Shown piece after piece: positions 1 through 7,474 of a stretch of 31,996 nucleotides of DNA. The position numbers were made by a program, and so were the translations under genes. The DNA lies in the IMG/VR virus record IMGVR_UViG_3300028573_000042, positions 1 through 31,996 of that record, one strand, 5' to 3'. A model generated the notes under the pieces. The model searched no databases. It saw nothing but the letters and a program-made list of their open reading frames with translations, and was not told the DNA's origin. The stretch's first letter is position 1. Each line of letters begins with the position of its first letter. Origin of the DNA: a virus.

Positions 1-3000
1 CCACGCCAGAACCCGCCCGGATCACCGACGAATCCTTTCAAAGCCTCCGCTATCTTACGGTCGTTGATCTTGTAAACATCTATCGAGCCATCTGGGTGAT
101 GGACGAAGAATTTATTAGGACCATAATAACTAGCTTTCTCTAGCTCGGCCTCGCGATCAGCAAAGCTGATTGGCTTCTGAGTCATCCTTCTGCCGAGGAT
201 ATGTCCCTGATCAATAAGCCGCCCAGCTTCCTTGGTAATACCGTCTTTGCCGTAACGCGTAGAGGCTTTGCTAGCGTCTGCTATTACCTGCATAAACGAA
301 TTATCGGAGACGGTCTGGCGTCCACCCATAGCGCGGGGGGACTGATTCATATCTCCGCTTACACCCTTGTCGCCCGTTAGATTAAACCGCTCTTGGTTTT
401 TGCGAGCGCCGGGGTCGCCCTTGAGAGGCATGTAATGTTTCCAGTCGTACAGCCCAATGATGCTGTCTACTTTGTCAGAGCGAAACCCAGACATACGGCT
501 ATACTTGGCTTCTAGGTCCTGAAGATTTTTAGCCAGAGAAAACATCTTGTCGATTTCAGGTCCATACTTTTTCATGTCTTCAGTATGAGTATCCTGAATG
601 ATCTGCTTAGCCTTGGGTGTGTATACTTCTCCAGCTACGTTATAGACTTTGTGATTAATATCTATAGACATAGATCTGGGCTTAGATGAGGACTTAACCG
701 GGCTAAACCCATCTTTGTCAGCGTGGTTCTTGGCCAGATACTCTTTTATCTGACGATCATGGGCCTGTTCAGCGGCGCCGGGCGCGGTAGTCTTATATTT
801 CTCGTCAATTAACTTGCGGAGATCAGCTGGGGTACCCTTAAGAGGATTACCGTTTACGTCTTTTAAAGTAATTTCAGTTCCGGGTTTATCTTGCAGCGGT
901 ACGTCCTGCAACCATCGCTCCATACGACGTTCGGGTTCGTGACGCGCCACAACATAGGTCTGGAGACGCTTTAAAGTGTCATCCATGGACTTACCAATTT
1001 TATGAGAGAATTCGGCAATGGCTGAATTAAGATCCCGGATTACCGGGATAATCTCTTTGTTAGCCATCTCTGTAATTGAATTCTGCCGCGACATCATATC
1101 GGCAATATTCGTACTGTCCCTACCAGACCTGTTCAGTTGTTCTTGTATAACCTGCATAGGCCGATAGTAATTCTGAAGTAATCTAAGAGCTTCTTCTTTA
1201 GCCTCATAGCTATTGGTTTTGAACGCCTGTGCGACTGTTCTAACAAACCCCTGCTTAGTGGTCTGCTCGCGGTAAAGCTTACTTTGCTCCGACGAAGTAT
1301 TGCGCTCGATATCGTTGATATCGTTTTCTTCTAGTGCGGGGGCTTTCTTAGTGACAGCCATCTCTTCCATATCTGGCTTAATAATACCGTCCCAAGCACG
1401 TTCATCTGCGGGTCCTAGTTTATCCAAAAAAAGCTTCATACTAGAAGCTGGCAGATAAGTTTTACCTGTTACAATGGATGCAAGCTTACGCATAGCTTGC
1501 CCCATGCTTTTAAAGAACTTATCTACAAGAGTTAATGGCTTATCAGACGTAGTAGCCCACCGTGAAGTCTGATCAGCAAACCATTCGCTGAAAGAAGTCC
1601 AATAAGGATTAGTCTTTACCTTTTCGTCGGATACATTATTTAGTTTTTCTGATTCGGCTATATTCCTATTACGCAGATAGGGTATTAATTCCTTAGCATC
1701 CATTTTCTGGGCGTGCCGAAGCCATTGATTATAATCTTTGAAAATAGCGTCACGTGTGGCTTTATCAGCAGCTTTAAAGTGAGTGCGCTGTAGCATATGC
1801 CCGACTTCATGAGCGATAGTTTCAACGACTACGCCGGGCGGGCTATTGTGCGCATCATTCCGTAAAACAATAAAAAAATCTTTATTGTCTTTCCCAAACG
1901 CTCCCATAGTACTAAAAGAATTCCTATGGAAATAGTCAAATATTTTATTATGTTCTCCGCCTAGATTATATTTATTAGGATTTTCTATAAGATCATCGGC
2001 GTGTGCTAAAAATGTATTTACATTACCGAGACCTACCTGCTTTAGTAGCCCCTGTAGATAGTCTCTATATTCCGGTTTAATTTTATCTGAAGCTACGACA
2101 TTAGACTTAGCATTAAGAAACGGTCCCTCAAAATGCTCCGCTAGTTTCGCAATGCGGGATTCTATTGTCGGTTCTGCTGCTTGTGTACTAGGTGGTTTCG
2201 GAACCTCCGCAGCAGCTTCCTTTGCCCGGCGAGCCATGAACTCTTCAACTGACTCGGTGGCCCCAGTAGATGCTTTAGGGACTGGGGTAGTGGTCCGTAC
2301 AGCTCGCTCACCAGTAATCCAGTTGCGGATTTTTCTAAGGTTGGGTTCTCCACTATCATTGGTGGCCTCCGCATAAATCTTGGTAAACGTAGGCCCATCT
2401 ACCAACCCAAGCTCATGAGCTTGCTGGGCAATTGCTAATAGTTCATCTCCACTGGCTTTCTGGATATCTTGCTTCTGTAGCCATTCTTTCTTGTCGGTTG
2501 TAGTTTTGACGGGAACTGGTTTCTCGTCTGGTTCTGGCAGCCGGGTAGCTTCTTTTAATAGATTAGCTACGTAATCGTGATCAGGCGTAGCTGATTTTAG
2601 TTCGCCTTGAAGCTGGTCATACGTATGAGTATCTATATGACCCTTTATATACGCCCGCTCAGTAAGGGCTAGTAGCTTATTAGTCTGCGGATCAGACTTT
2701 TCGTATAGTAAGTTCTTTAGATAATCCTTGGTCGCCCCGTAATAATCTAATGGAGCGTGAGCTGCTTCTTCTGCCACAGGGTGTCCGTCAGCAGCTGCTG
2801 GATGACCAGCCACTCCTGTTCGTTCAGCTTCAAAAGGGAGAGGGACGTGGGTATCTGGTTGTGATACAGGCAGTTCCACGCTTCCTCTAGGTCCTGAAGC
2901 GACATCTCCAGCACTGCTTCGTGCGGGCTCTCCATCTGGTTTTGCTGGTTCTGGTCCATTAGCCGGTTCCTCTGCTTTTGCCGGTTCGACTATTTTCCAT

Positions 3001-4097
3001 TTATCACCGTCACGCGCTACAAGTCCAGTCTTCTTCATCGTGTTTAGATGGCCCACGACGCTATTCCACTTTAGATTAACTTCTTTAGCTATATCTTTAG
3101 CGGTAGCTGGCCCAGAAGCAGTAAGAAAGTCCTTTACTGCTTGTCTATTAGACGCCTTGGTCTCCGGTGATATAGAAGTATTAGCCTCACCCGGAAGGAT
3201 CGGCTCCACAGGCTTAGCTACGTCTGGCGTCGCGGCTACAGGTGGAGGAACCTGTGTGGCCTGTGGAGCCGAAAGTGGTGGTGTAGGTTCCGGAGTCGCA
3301 GCTACAGGTGCGGGTTCCGGCGCCGCCGTTGCAGGCCCAACACCCTCGCTAGAAGGTGAAGCTGCGGGCAGCGGCTCAGCAGCGGGCGACGTCGGAGTGG
3401 GGATTGTAGCGGGTTTTCCGGCTAGGCGTTCACCTAACCCGAATACTTTCTTGCCAAGTGCAGTCTCATGGCTCAGCGCGCCACCTAGTAATGCTGATTC
3501 CCCTGCGCTGGTCCAGTCAATGTTTTTATTACCTTCTAATTTCTGTTGGGCTACATCTGTCGCGCCGCCTATACCTGCATTAACTGCCGCGAGCTTACGT
3601 GCAGTATAAATTTCTTTAGCGGCAGCTTCAGACAGCCCCGCAGTAGATTTTAACGCGGTAAGCGACGGCCTAAAAAACGCAAGTTGGGGGGCTAACTCCG
3701 CTATTTTTTGGGTAACAGGATAAGCTTGCTGTTCCGCTTCTTGCTGTTCTGGATTTTGCTTAAGCCACTTAGCAGCTTTAGGAAACTCTTCTAGCATCTT
3801 TTGCTGGAGCTTTCCCGCTCCATATCCGCCAGCAACACCACCTAAAATAGCCCCAGCAGCGGTACCTATACCGGGCATCACCATAGTGCCCAATTCTGCA
3901 CCCGCACCTGCCGCAGCGAGCGCCCCACCTACCGGGGCTATTTGACGCTCGACAGCGTGACCAGCCGTACCAGCTTGGGATACTTGGGGTCGATTATTAT
4001 AGTCGTTAAGATAATTCTTAAGACGGCCAATCAGCGCTGGGTCTGGATTATCCGGCATCTGAACTTGCGTCCCATCCGGCATCATCACTATCGGCAT
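1..4097 (-). CDS. Giant internal/ejected virion protein with winged-helix and HEXXH zincin domains (C-terminus off the left edge)
   Basis: The frame is open from an ATG at 4097 to base 1, at least 1365 codons, with no stop seen. Domains in order: a Gly/Ala-rich hydrophobic stretch (about residues 35-75) that could cross or disturb a membrane; helical segments; a Pro/Ala/Glu-rich linker (about 205-300); a winged-helix-like domain (about 316-369, ending in a KWKIV wing-like strand); and a zincin site HEVGH at 763-767 with a likely third ligand Glu838 in SEWFAD. Charged helical regions follow, resembling the large polyvalent protein-associated domains of phages (YMPLKG near residue 1223). The start lies 1 base after the stop of the 660-aa gene. 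By size, position and composition it is probably packaged in the head and ejected into the cell. That role is inferred; the peptidase fold is well supported, its substrate unknown. Confidence 0.8.
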   Translation of the reverse strand, partial: MPIVMMPDGTQVQMPDNPDPALIGRLKNYLNDYNNRPQVSQAGTAGHAVERQIAPVGGALAAAGAGAELGTMVMPGIGTAAGAILGGVAGGYGAGKLQQKMLEEFPKAAKWLKQNPEQQEAEQQAYPVTQKIAELAPQLAFFRPSLTALKSTAGLSEAAAKEIYTARKLAAVNAGIGGATDVAQQKLEGNKNIDWTSAGESALLGGALSHETALGKKVFGLGERLAGKPATIPTPTSPAAEPLPAASPSSEGVGPATAAPEPAPVAATPEPTPPLSAPQATQVPPPVAATPDVAKPVEPILPGEANTSISPETKASNRQAVKDFLTASGPATAKDIAKEVNLKWNSVVGHLNTMKKTGLVARDGDKWKIVEPAKAEEPANGPEPAKPDGEPARSSAGDVASGPRGSVELPVSQPDTHVPLPFEAERTGVAGHPAAADGHPVAEEAAHAPLDYYGATKDYLKNLLYEKSDPQTNKLLALTERAYIKGHIDTHTYDQLQGELKSATPDHDYVANLLKEATRLPEPDEKPVPVKTTTDKKEWLQKQDIQKASGDELLAIAQQAHELGLVDGPTFTKIYAEATNDSGEPNLRKIRNWITGERAVRTTTPVPKASTGATESVEEFMARRAKEAAAEVPKPPSTQAAEPTIESRIAKLAEHFEGPFLNAKSNVVASDKIKPEYRDYLQGLLKQVGLGNVNTFLAHADDLIENPNKYNLGGEHNKIFDYFHRNSFSTMGAFGKDNKDFFIVLRNDAHNSPPGVVVETIAHEVGHMLQRTHFKAADKATRDAIFKDYNQWLRHAQKMDAKELIPYLRNRNIAESEKLNNVSDEKVKTNPYWTSFSEWFADQTSRWATTSDKPLTLVDKFFKSMGQAMRKLASIVTGKTYLPASSMKLFLDKLGPADERAWDGIIKPDMEEMAVTKKAPALEENDINDIERNTSSEQSKLYREQTTKQGFVRTVAQAFKTNSYEAKEEALRLLQNYYRPMQVIQEQLNRSGRDSTNIADMMSRQNSITEMANKEIIPVIRDLNSAIAEFSHKIGKSMDDTLKRLQTYVVARHEPERRMERWLQDVPLQDKPGTEITLKDVNGNPLKGTPADLRKLIDEKYKTTAPGAAEQAHDRQIKEYLAKNHADKDGFSPVKSSSKPRSMSIDINHKVYNVAGEVYTPKAKQIIQDTHTEDMKKYGPEIDKMFSLAKNLQDLEAKYSRMSGFRSDKVDSIIGLYDWKHYMPLKGDPGARKNQERFNLTGDKGVSGDMNQSPRAMGGRQTVSDNSFMQVIADASKASTRYGKDGITKEAGRLIDQGHILGRRMTQKPISFADREAELEKASYYGPNKFFVHHPDGSIDVYKINDRKIAEALKGFVGDPGGFWR

Positions 4098-4098
4098 T

Positions 4099-6081
4099 TT
4101 AATGGCCAGCGTTTGTTAGGTAATCGTTCAGACTCATAACAGGTTGGCCACCACCAGCACCAGCCCCACCACCCGTGTCATTCCGAAATTCATTTATCCA
4201 ATTCTGCATATAAGTACGCTGTTCTGGCTTTAGATTCTGATTAGTGGCCAACTGTCGAGAATAACTCTGGAACGTCTGAGGCCCAGCGGTACCATACTTA
4301 GCCCTAATCTGAGCTTCGTCTAGCCCAACCTGTGCCCTCGCCTGCGCGGATTGCACGGTAGGCATATTGGCCGCGAGCTTCTTCTGGAAGTCCAGCAGCT
4401 CCTCTTCCGAAGCATTCGGGTTCTTCATCAGCCAGTTGGCGGCGATCATAGCCTCTGGAGTACCCTTGTACCCACCCATGATAGTAGCCCTCGCCGCTAC
4501 TTGCGCCATTTCTTTACTGTACATTAGTTCCACCGCGCGAATTCTAGCCGCGTCTACACGCGCGGTAAGATTATCATAACGAGTCAAGGCGTTATTGTAA
4601 GACTGCAACGCTTCCTTATCTGCGTTCATCTTTATGTTTTCTTGCGCCTCCTGCACCTGATAGCGAGACTCCATGGCCTTCATATTCAAGTCACGGTATT
4701 TCTCTATATTCTCTTGGTAAGCTTTAGCGCCTTCCTGCCCACCAACAGCCAACGCACCTAAGAACCCACCATGAGGATTCTCAGTAGCAGCGCGGGCCAT
4801 GCCTAACCCCATCTGAATCATGGCCATGCTATTACCCTTAGATTGCAGCTGGGACAGCTGACCTTGTAGCTGGTCTAGATAAGCAAGATGTTCTTTAGCG
4901 GCAGCGCCTATGCCTTGCTGGCTATATACCTTCATAAGATCATCAGAGTGAGACTGAACGGTACCTACAGCCTGCCTAGCCATATCAGCATCGGCCTGAT
5001 CTTTATTAAGCTCTTGCTGCATCCCACTCGGAATACCGTTAGGCCCACTACTAGTACGGGCGGACATGCTAGCAGTAGCGCCGGCATTATTAGGCCCTCC
5101 CGGAGCACCCTGCTGTGCTGGTGGGGGTGGAGCACCTTGTGGCACTGGAGCGTTAGGTCCCATCGGGCGTTGCTGATCGAACAAACCCGGAGGCGGGGTA
5201 CCCGGCCCTACTGGCGAGGAAGGTTTCGGCGGCGGTGGCGGCGCGGCGGACGCGGCTGGCTGAATAGGCGCGGTATTAATAGTACCCGGAGCGGGGCGTG
5301 TAACTGCACGAAATGGAGAATTAGGAGAAATTTCGTTTGTTCTTGGATCTACGTTAGGATGTCTAACGAGATCAATTAATTCTCTAAACCCTTCACCGGG
5401 GGTACCAGTGGGGTCTCCAGCAGTATCTCCGCCGCCATCAAACTTGCGGATATAGCCTCCTTCTTTGTTCTGCTGGACTTGCTGGGGTGCCACCCCGAGT
5501 TTCTGACCCTTAGCAAGATAGTTTTGAGCGTTGGCTCGTTGCCAATCAGCGAGCTGACGCTTGTAAATCGCGGCGGTTTGCGATTGAAGATCCGTTTCGC
5601 TGTCATCGTCTACGTCTCCACCCTCGGCCATCCCCGGACCCTGAGCAATGGTACTAGCCTGCTGCTGATTTTGCTGGCTCATTAGATTCTGCAAAAACTG
5701 ATTCTGCATCTGAGCTGAATAATCACTGGGATCATTGCCCATCGTGGCCATGCCACCGTCGTCAAAGGCAATAATCCCCCCGCTCGCCATATTGAAAGTA
5801 CTATTCGGGACCGGCAAACCAGAAATACCTTGCCCACGCTGAGCAGATGCGGCGTTTAGTTGATTATCTAGATCTTGCGATACGGTAGTAGGTTGCTGTT
5901 TCTGTGGCTGATTAGCGGCAGACTGCTTCAGCATCCGGTACTTCATGACCAGAGAAGCTAATCTTGGATCTACGCCCTTGGACAATAGATAACTAACCGC
6001 CTTGTCTGGCGGCAGCTTCTGTTTCTCTATTTGTTCCTCGGCCTGCGCTACAGCGGGGTCGAGTTGGCTAAGCCCACTCAT
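4099..6081 (-). CDS. 660-aa Gln/Pro-rich virion protein with GG-motif, likely ejection protein
   Basis: I do not recognise a named family. The N-terminal 55 residues are helical. Two copies of a glycine-framed motif follow, SGGIIAFDDGG (about 98-108) and EGGYIRKFDGGG (about 206-217), with a related MAEGGDVDDD between them. A Pro/Ala/Gly-rich linker (about 270-345, with runs of four or five prolines) leads to a long Gln/Ala/Met-rich helical region (about 360-600) that looks coiled-coil-forming, and the C-terminus has a Gly-rich stretch. The start ATG overlaps the stop of the 311-aa gene by four bases (ATGA). It sits between the Gln-rich protein and the giant zincin protein, so an internal or ejected virion protein is the natural inference. 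A tail-associated role is the alternative. Confidence 0.7.
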   Translation of the reverse strand: MSGLSQLDPAVAQAEEQIEKQKLPPDKAVSYLLSKGVDPRLASLVMKYRMLKQSAANQPQKQQPTTVSQDLDNQLNAASAQRGQGISGLPVPNSTFNMASGGIIAFDDGGMATMGNDPSDYSAQMQNQFLQNLMSQQNQQQASTIAQGPGMAEGGDVDDDSETDLQSQTAAIYKRQLADWQRANAQNYLAKGQKLGVAPQQVQQNKEGGYIRKFDGGGDTAGDPTGTPGEGFRELIDLVRHPNVDPRTNEISPNSPFRAVTRPAPGTINTAPIQPAASAAPPPPPKPSSPVGPGTPPPGLFDQQRPMGPNAPVPQGAPPPPAQQGAPGGPNNAGATASMSARTSSGPNGIPSGMQQELNKDQADADMARQAVGTVQSHSDDLMKVYSQQGIGAAAKEHLAYLDQLQGQLSQLQSKGNSMAMIQMGLGMARAATENPHGGFLGALAVGGQEGAKAYQENIEKYRDLNMKAMESRYQVQEAQENIKMNADKEALQSYNNALTRYDNLTARVDAARIRAVELMYSKEMAQVAARATIMGGYKGTPEAMIAANWLMKNPNASEEELLDFQKKLAANMPTVQSAQARAQVGLDEAQIRAKYGTAGPQTFQSYSRQLATNQNLKPEQRTYMQNWINEFRNDTGGGAGAGGGQPVMSLNDYLTNAGH

Positions 6082-7013
6082 CCACCACTACCAAACAACC
6101 CAGCCAGACCCGTGGCCGCAGTTCCCAGTCCAGCAACCTGACCGAGTACATTGGGGGTCTGTTGGTAATTTGCGTACACGCCAGAACCGGCTGCGGTGGA
6201 CGCGGTGCCGTGAAGAATATCAGACATATAGCCAAGCTGAGCATAGGGATAATTCTGCTGGTTGATAAAGTTCTGGTAGTTAGTATTGAGCTGTTCTTGC
6301 TCCAGATTCTGCGCGCTAGTACCAGCGCCCATCTGAGCAGATGCAATACCGGCTTGCTGCCCATACTGCTGGCCTCCAAGAGTACCAAGCGCCCCGGCAG
6401 CGTTAAGCTGCGAGTTGGCTGCGTTGAGCTGCGTCTGCTGCTGAGTATTAAACTGATTCTGGGCGTTCTGAAACGCACTCTGATAGCCTTGAGCAGTAAT
6501 GCCTTGCAGCTGACCCTGTAGCTGACCACCTAGCTGTGACTGCATGAGAGCTTGACGCGAAGAGCCTAGATTACCCGTGTTCTGCGCTGTAGACCCCAGC
6601 GTGGGAAGATTATTAGCGTAACCTTGGATAGCCTGTGCCTGCTGCTGTTTAACAACATCCTGTGTGTAAGGCGACATATACTGGTTAACAGTATCACCAG
6701 TAAAAGAAGTATTACCTACATTCTGGGCCTGCTGACCGGCCAACCCCGCCAGCCCTGTACCCTGATTAATCTGGCCAGCGGGGGTCATGCCCTGAATAGT
6801 ATTCATCGACTGCTGCTGGAGCGGGTTAAACCCAGCAACCATCTGGCCCTGATACTGTTGATAAGGATTAGTTGCTAGATTAGTAAGCGCGGAAGCCTGC
6901 GGCAGCAGACCGTTAATAGACCCACTCCCCATAACATACGGCTGCGCGTAGTCAGGGATATTAGACGTGGTAGTCGTCGTATTAGTAGGGGATGAACTGC
7001 CGCCGCCGCACAT
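6078..7013 (-). CDS. 311-aa Gln/Asn-rich internal virion protein
   Basis: The protein is very rich in Gln, Asn, Gly and Ala and begins MCGGGSSS, with Cys at position 2. Conserved-looking blocks are GQMVAGFNPLQQQ (about 56-68), YMSPYTQDVV (112-121) and NLGSSRQAL (148-156), then Gln/Ala/Asn helices and a Gly/Ala-rich C-terminus. From memory, these blocks recur in an unnamed family next to tail and ejection genes in many environmental short-tailed phages. The composition resembles DNA-ejection proteins such as P22 gp7 and gp20, but I see no clear homology. A GGGGGA ribosome site sits about 7 bases before the ATG, and the start is 2 bases after the acetyltransferase stop. Role in DNA ejection is inferred. 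Confidence 0.72.
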   Translation of the reverse strand: MCGGGSSSPTNTTTTTSNIPDYAQPYVMGSGSINGLLPQASALTNLATNPYQQYQGQMVAGFNPLQQQSMNTIQGMTPAGQINQGTGLAGLAGQQAQNVGNTSFTGDTVNQYMSPYTQDVVKQQQAQAIQGYANNLPTLGSTAQNTGNLGSSRQALMQSQLGGQLQGQLQGITAQGYQSAFQNAQNQFNTQQQTQLNAANSQLNAAGALGTLGGQQYGQQAGIASAQMGAGTSAQNLEQEQLNTNYQNFINQQNYPYAQLGYMSDILHGTASTAAGSGVYANYQQTPNVLGQVAGLGTAATGLAGLFGSGG

Positions 7014-7015
7014 GG

Positions 7016-7474
7016 TTAATCCCCCGCCATAAATGTAGCGCCAATAAGCTTTAGCCCCATTTTCTGGAGGGCTTTAATTTTATTCTCGGTATCATCCATG
7101 TTGAAAATATTTACAACCAAAGGCTTTTCCTGTTCTTCCGCGTAAATTCTAGCCATGCCCAATAAACTACTACCTACTTTAGATAATCTGTGTTCTGGTA
7201 ATACGTAAAACCATCCGTCAGTATAATATTCCGTGTCACTATACCACGGAGTCGTCTTATAAATACCAATACTTCCAATAATTTTACCATCTTCTTCGGC
7301 TATCCAAGCCCCGTGTTCAATACACTTAGTAACCCAAAGTGCCCCTTTAGGAATATTCTGCCCCTGATTCGCGCCCAGCTTCCCCATATTATGTTCTTGC
7401 CCAAAGTTATATATAAGAAAGTCTGCTAATGCTTTGAAGTCGTCGGTGGTTTTTTGGATCTTGCGAATTTTCAC
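7016..7474 (-). CDS. GNAT-family N-acetyltransferase
   Basis: The 152-aa protein has the size and layout of a single-domain GNAT enzyme, which transfers acetyl from acetyl-CoA to an amine. A strand GKIIGSIGIYK is followed by a strand ending WFYVLPEHR, a loop and helix RLSKVGSSLLGMARIYAEE in the place of the acetyl-CoA pyrophosphate loop, and a C-terminal strand-helix (IFNMDD...ALQKMGLKLIG). The usual R/QxxGxG/A signature is relaxed here to RLSKVGSS. The start is GTG, overlapping the upstream stop by four bases (GTGA), with AGGGG about 11 bases upstream. The coupling to virion genes suggests co-expression with late proteins. The substrate cannot be read from sequence and could be a virion or a host protein. 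Confidence 0.82.
   Translation of the reverse strand: MKIRKIQKTTDDFKALADFLIYNFGQEHNMGKLGANQGQNIPKGALWVTKCIEHGAWIAEEDGKIIGSIGIYKTTPWYSDTEYYTDGWFYVLPEHRLSKVGSSLLGMARIYAEEQEKPLVVNIFNMDDTENKIKALQKMGLKLIGATFMAGD

Noticed and set aside
3040-3609. Plus-strand 189-aa frame rich in Gly, Ala and Val
   Set aside because: It lies opposite the Pro/Ala-rich linker of the giant minus-strand gene, and its composition is the mirror of that low-complexity DNA. It has no ribosome site or recognisable domain.
4888-5379. Plus-strand 163-aa Arg/Trp-rich frame
   Set aside because: It is the complement of the polyproline region of the 660-aa gene; the Arg, Gly and Trp bias follows from that and no family is recognisable.
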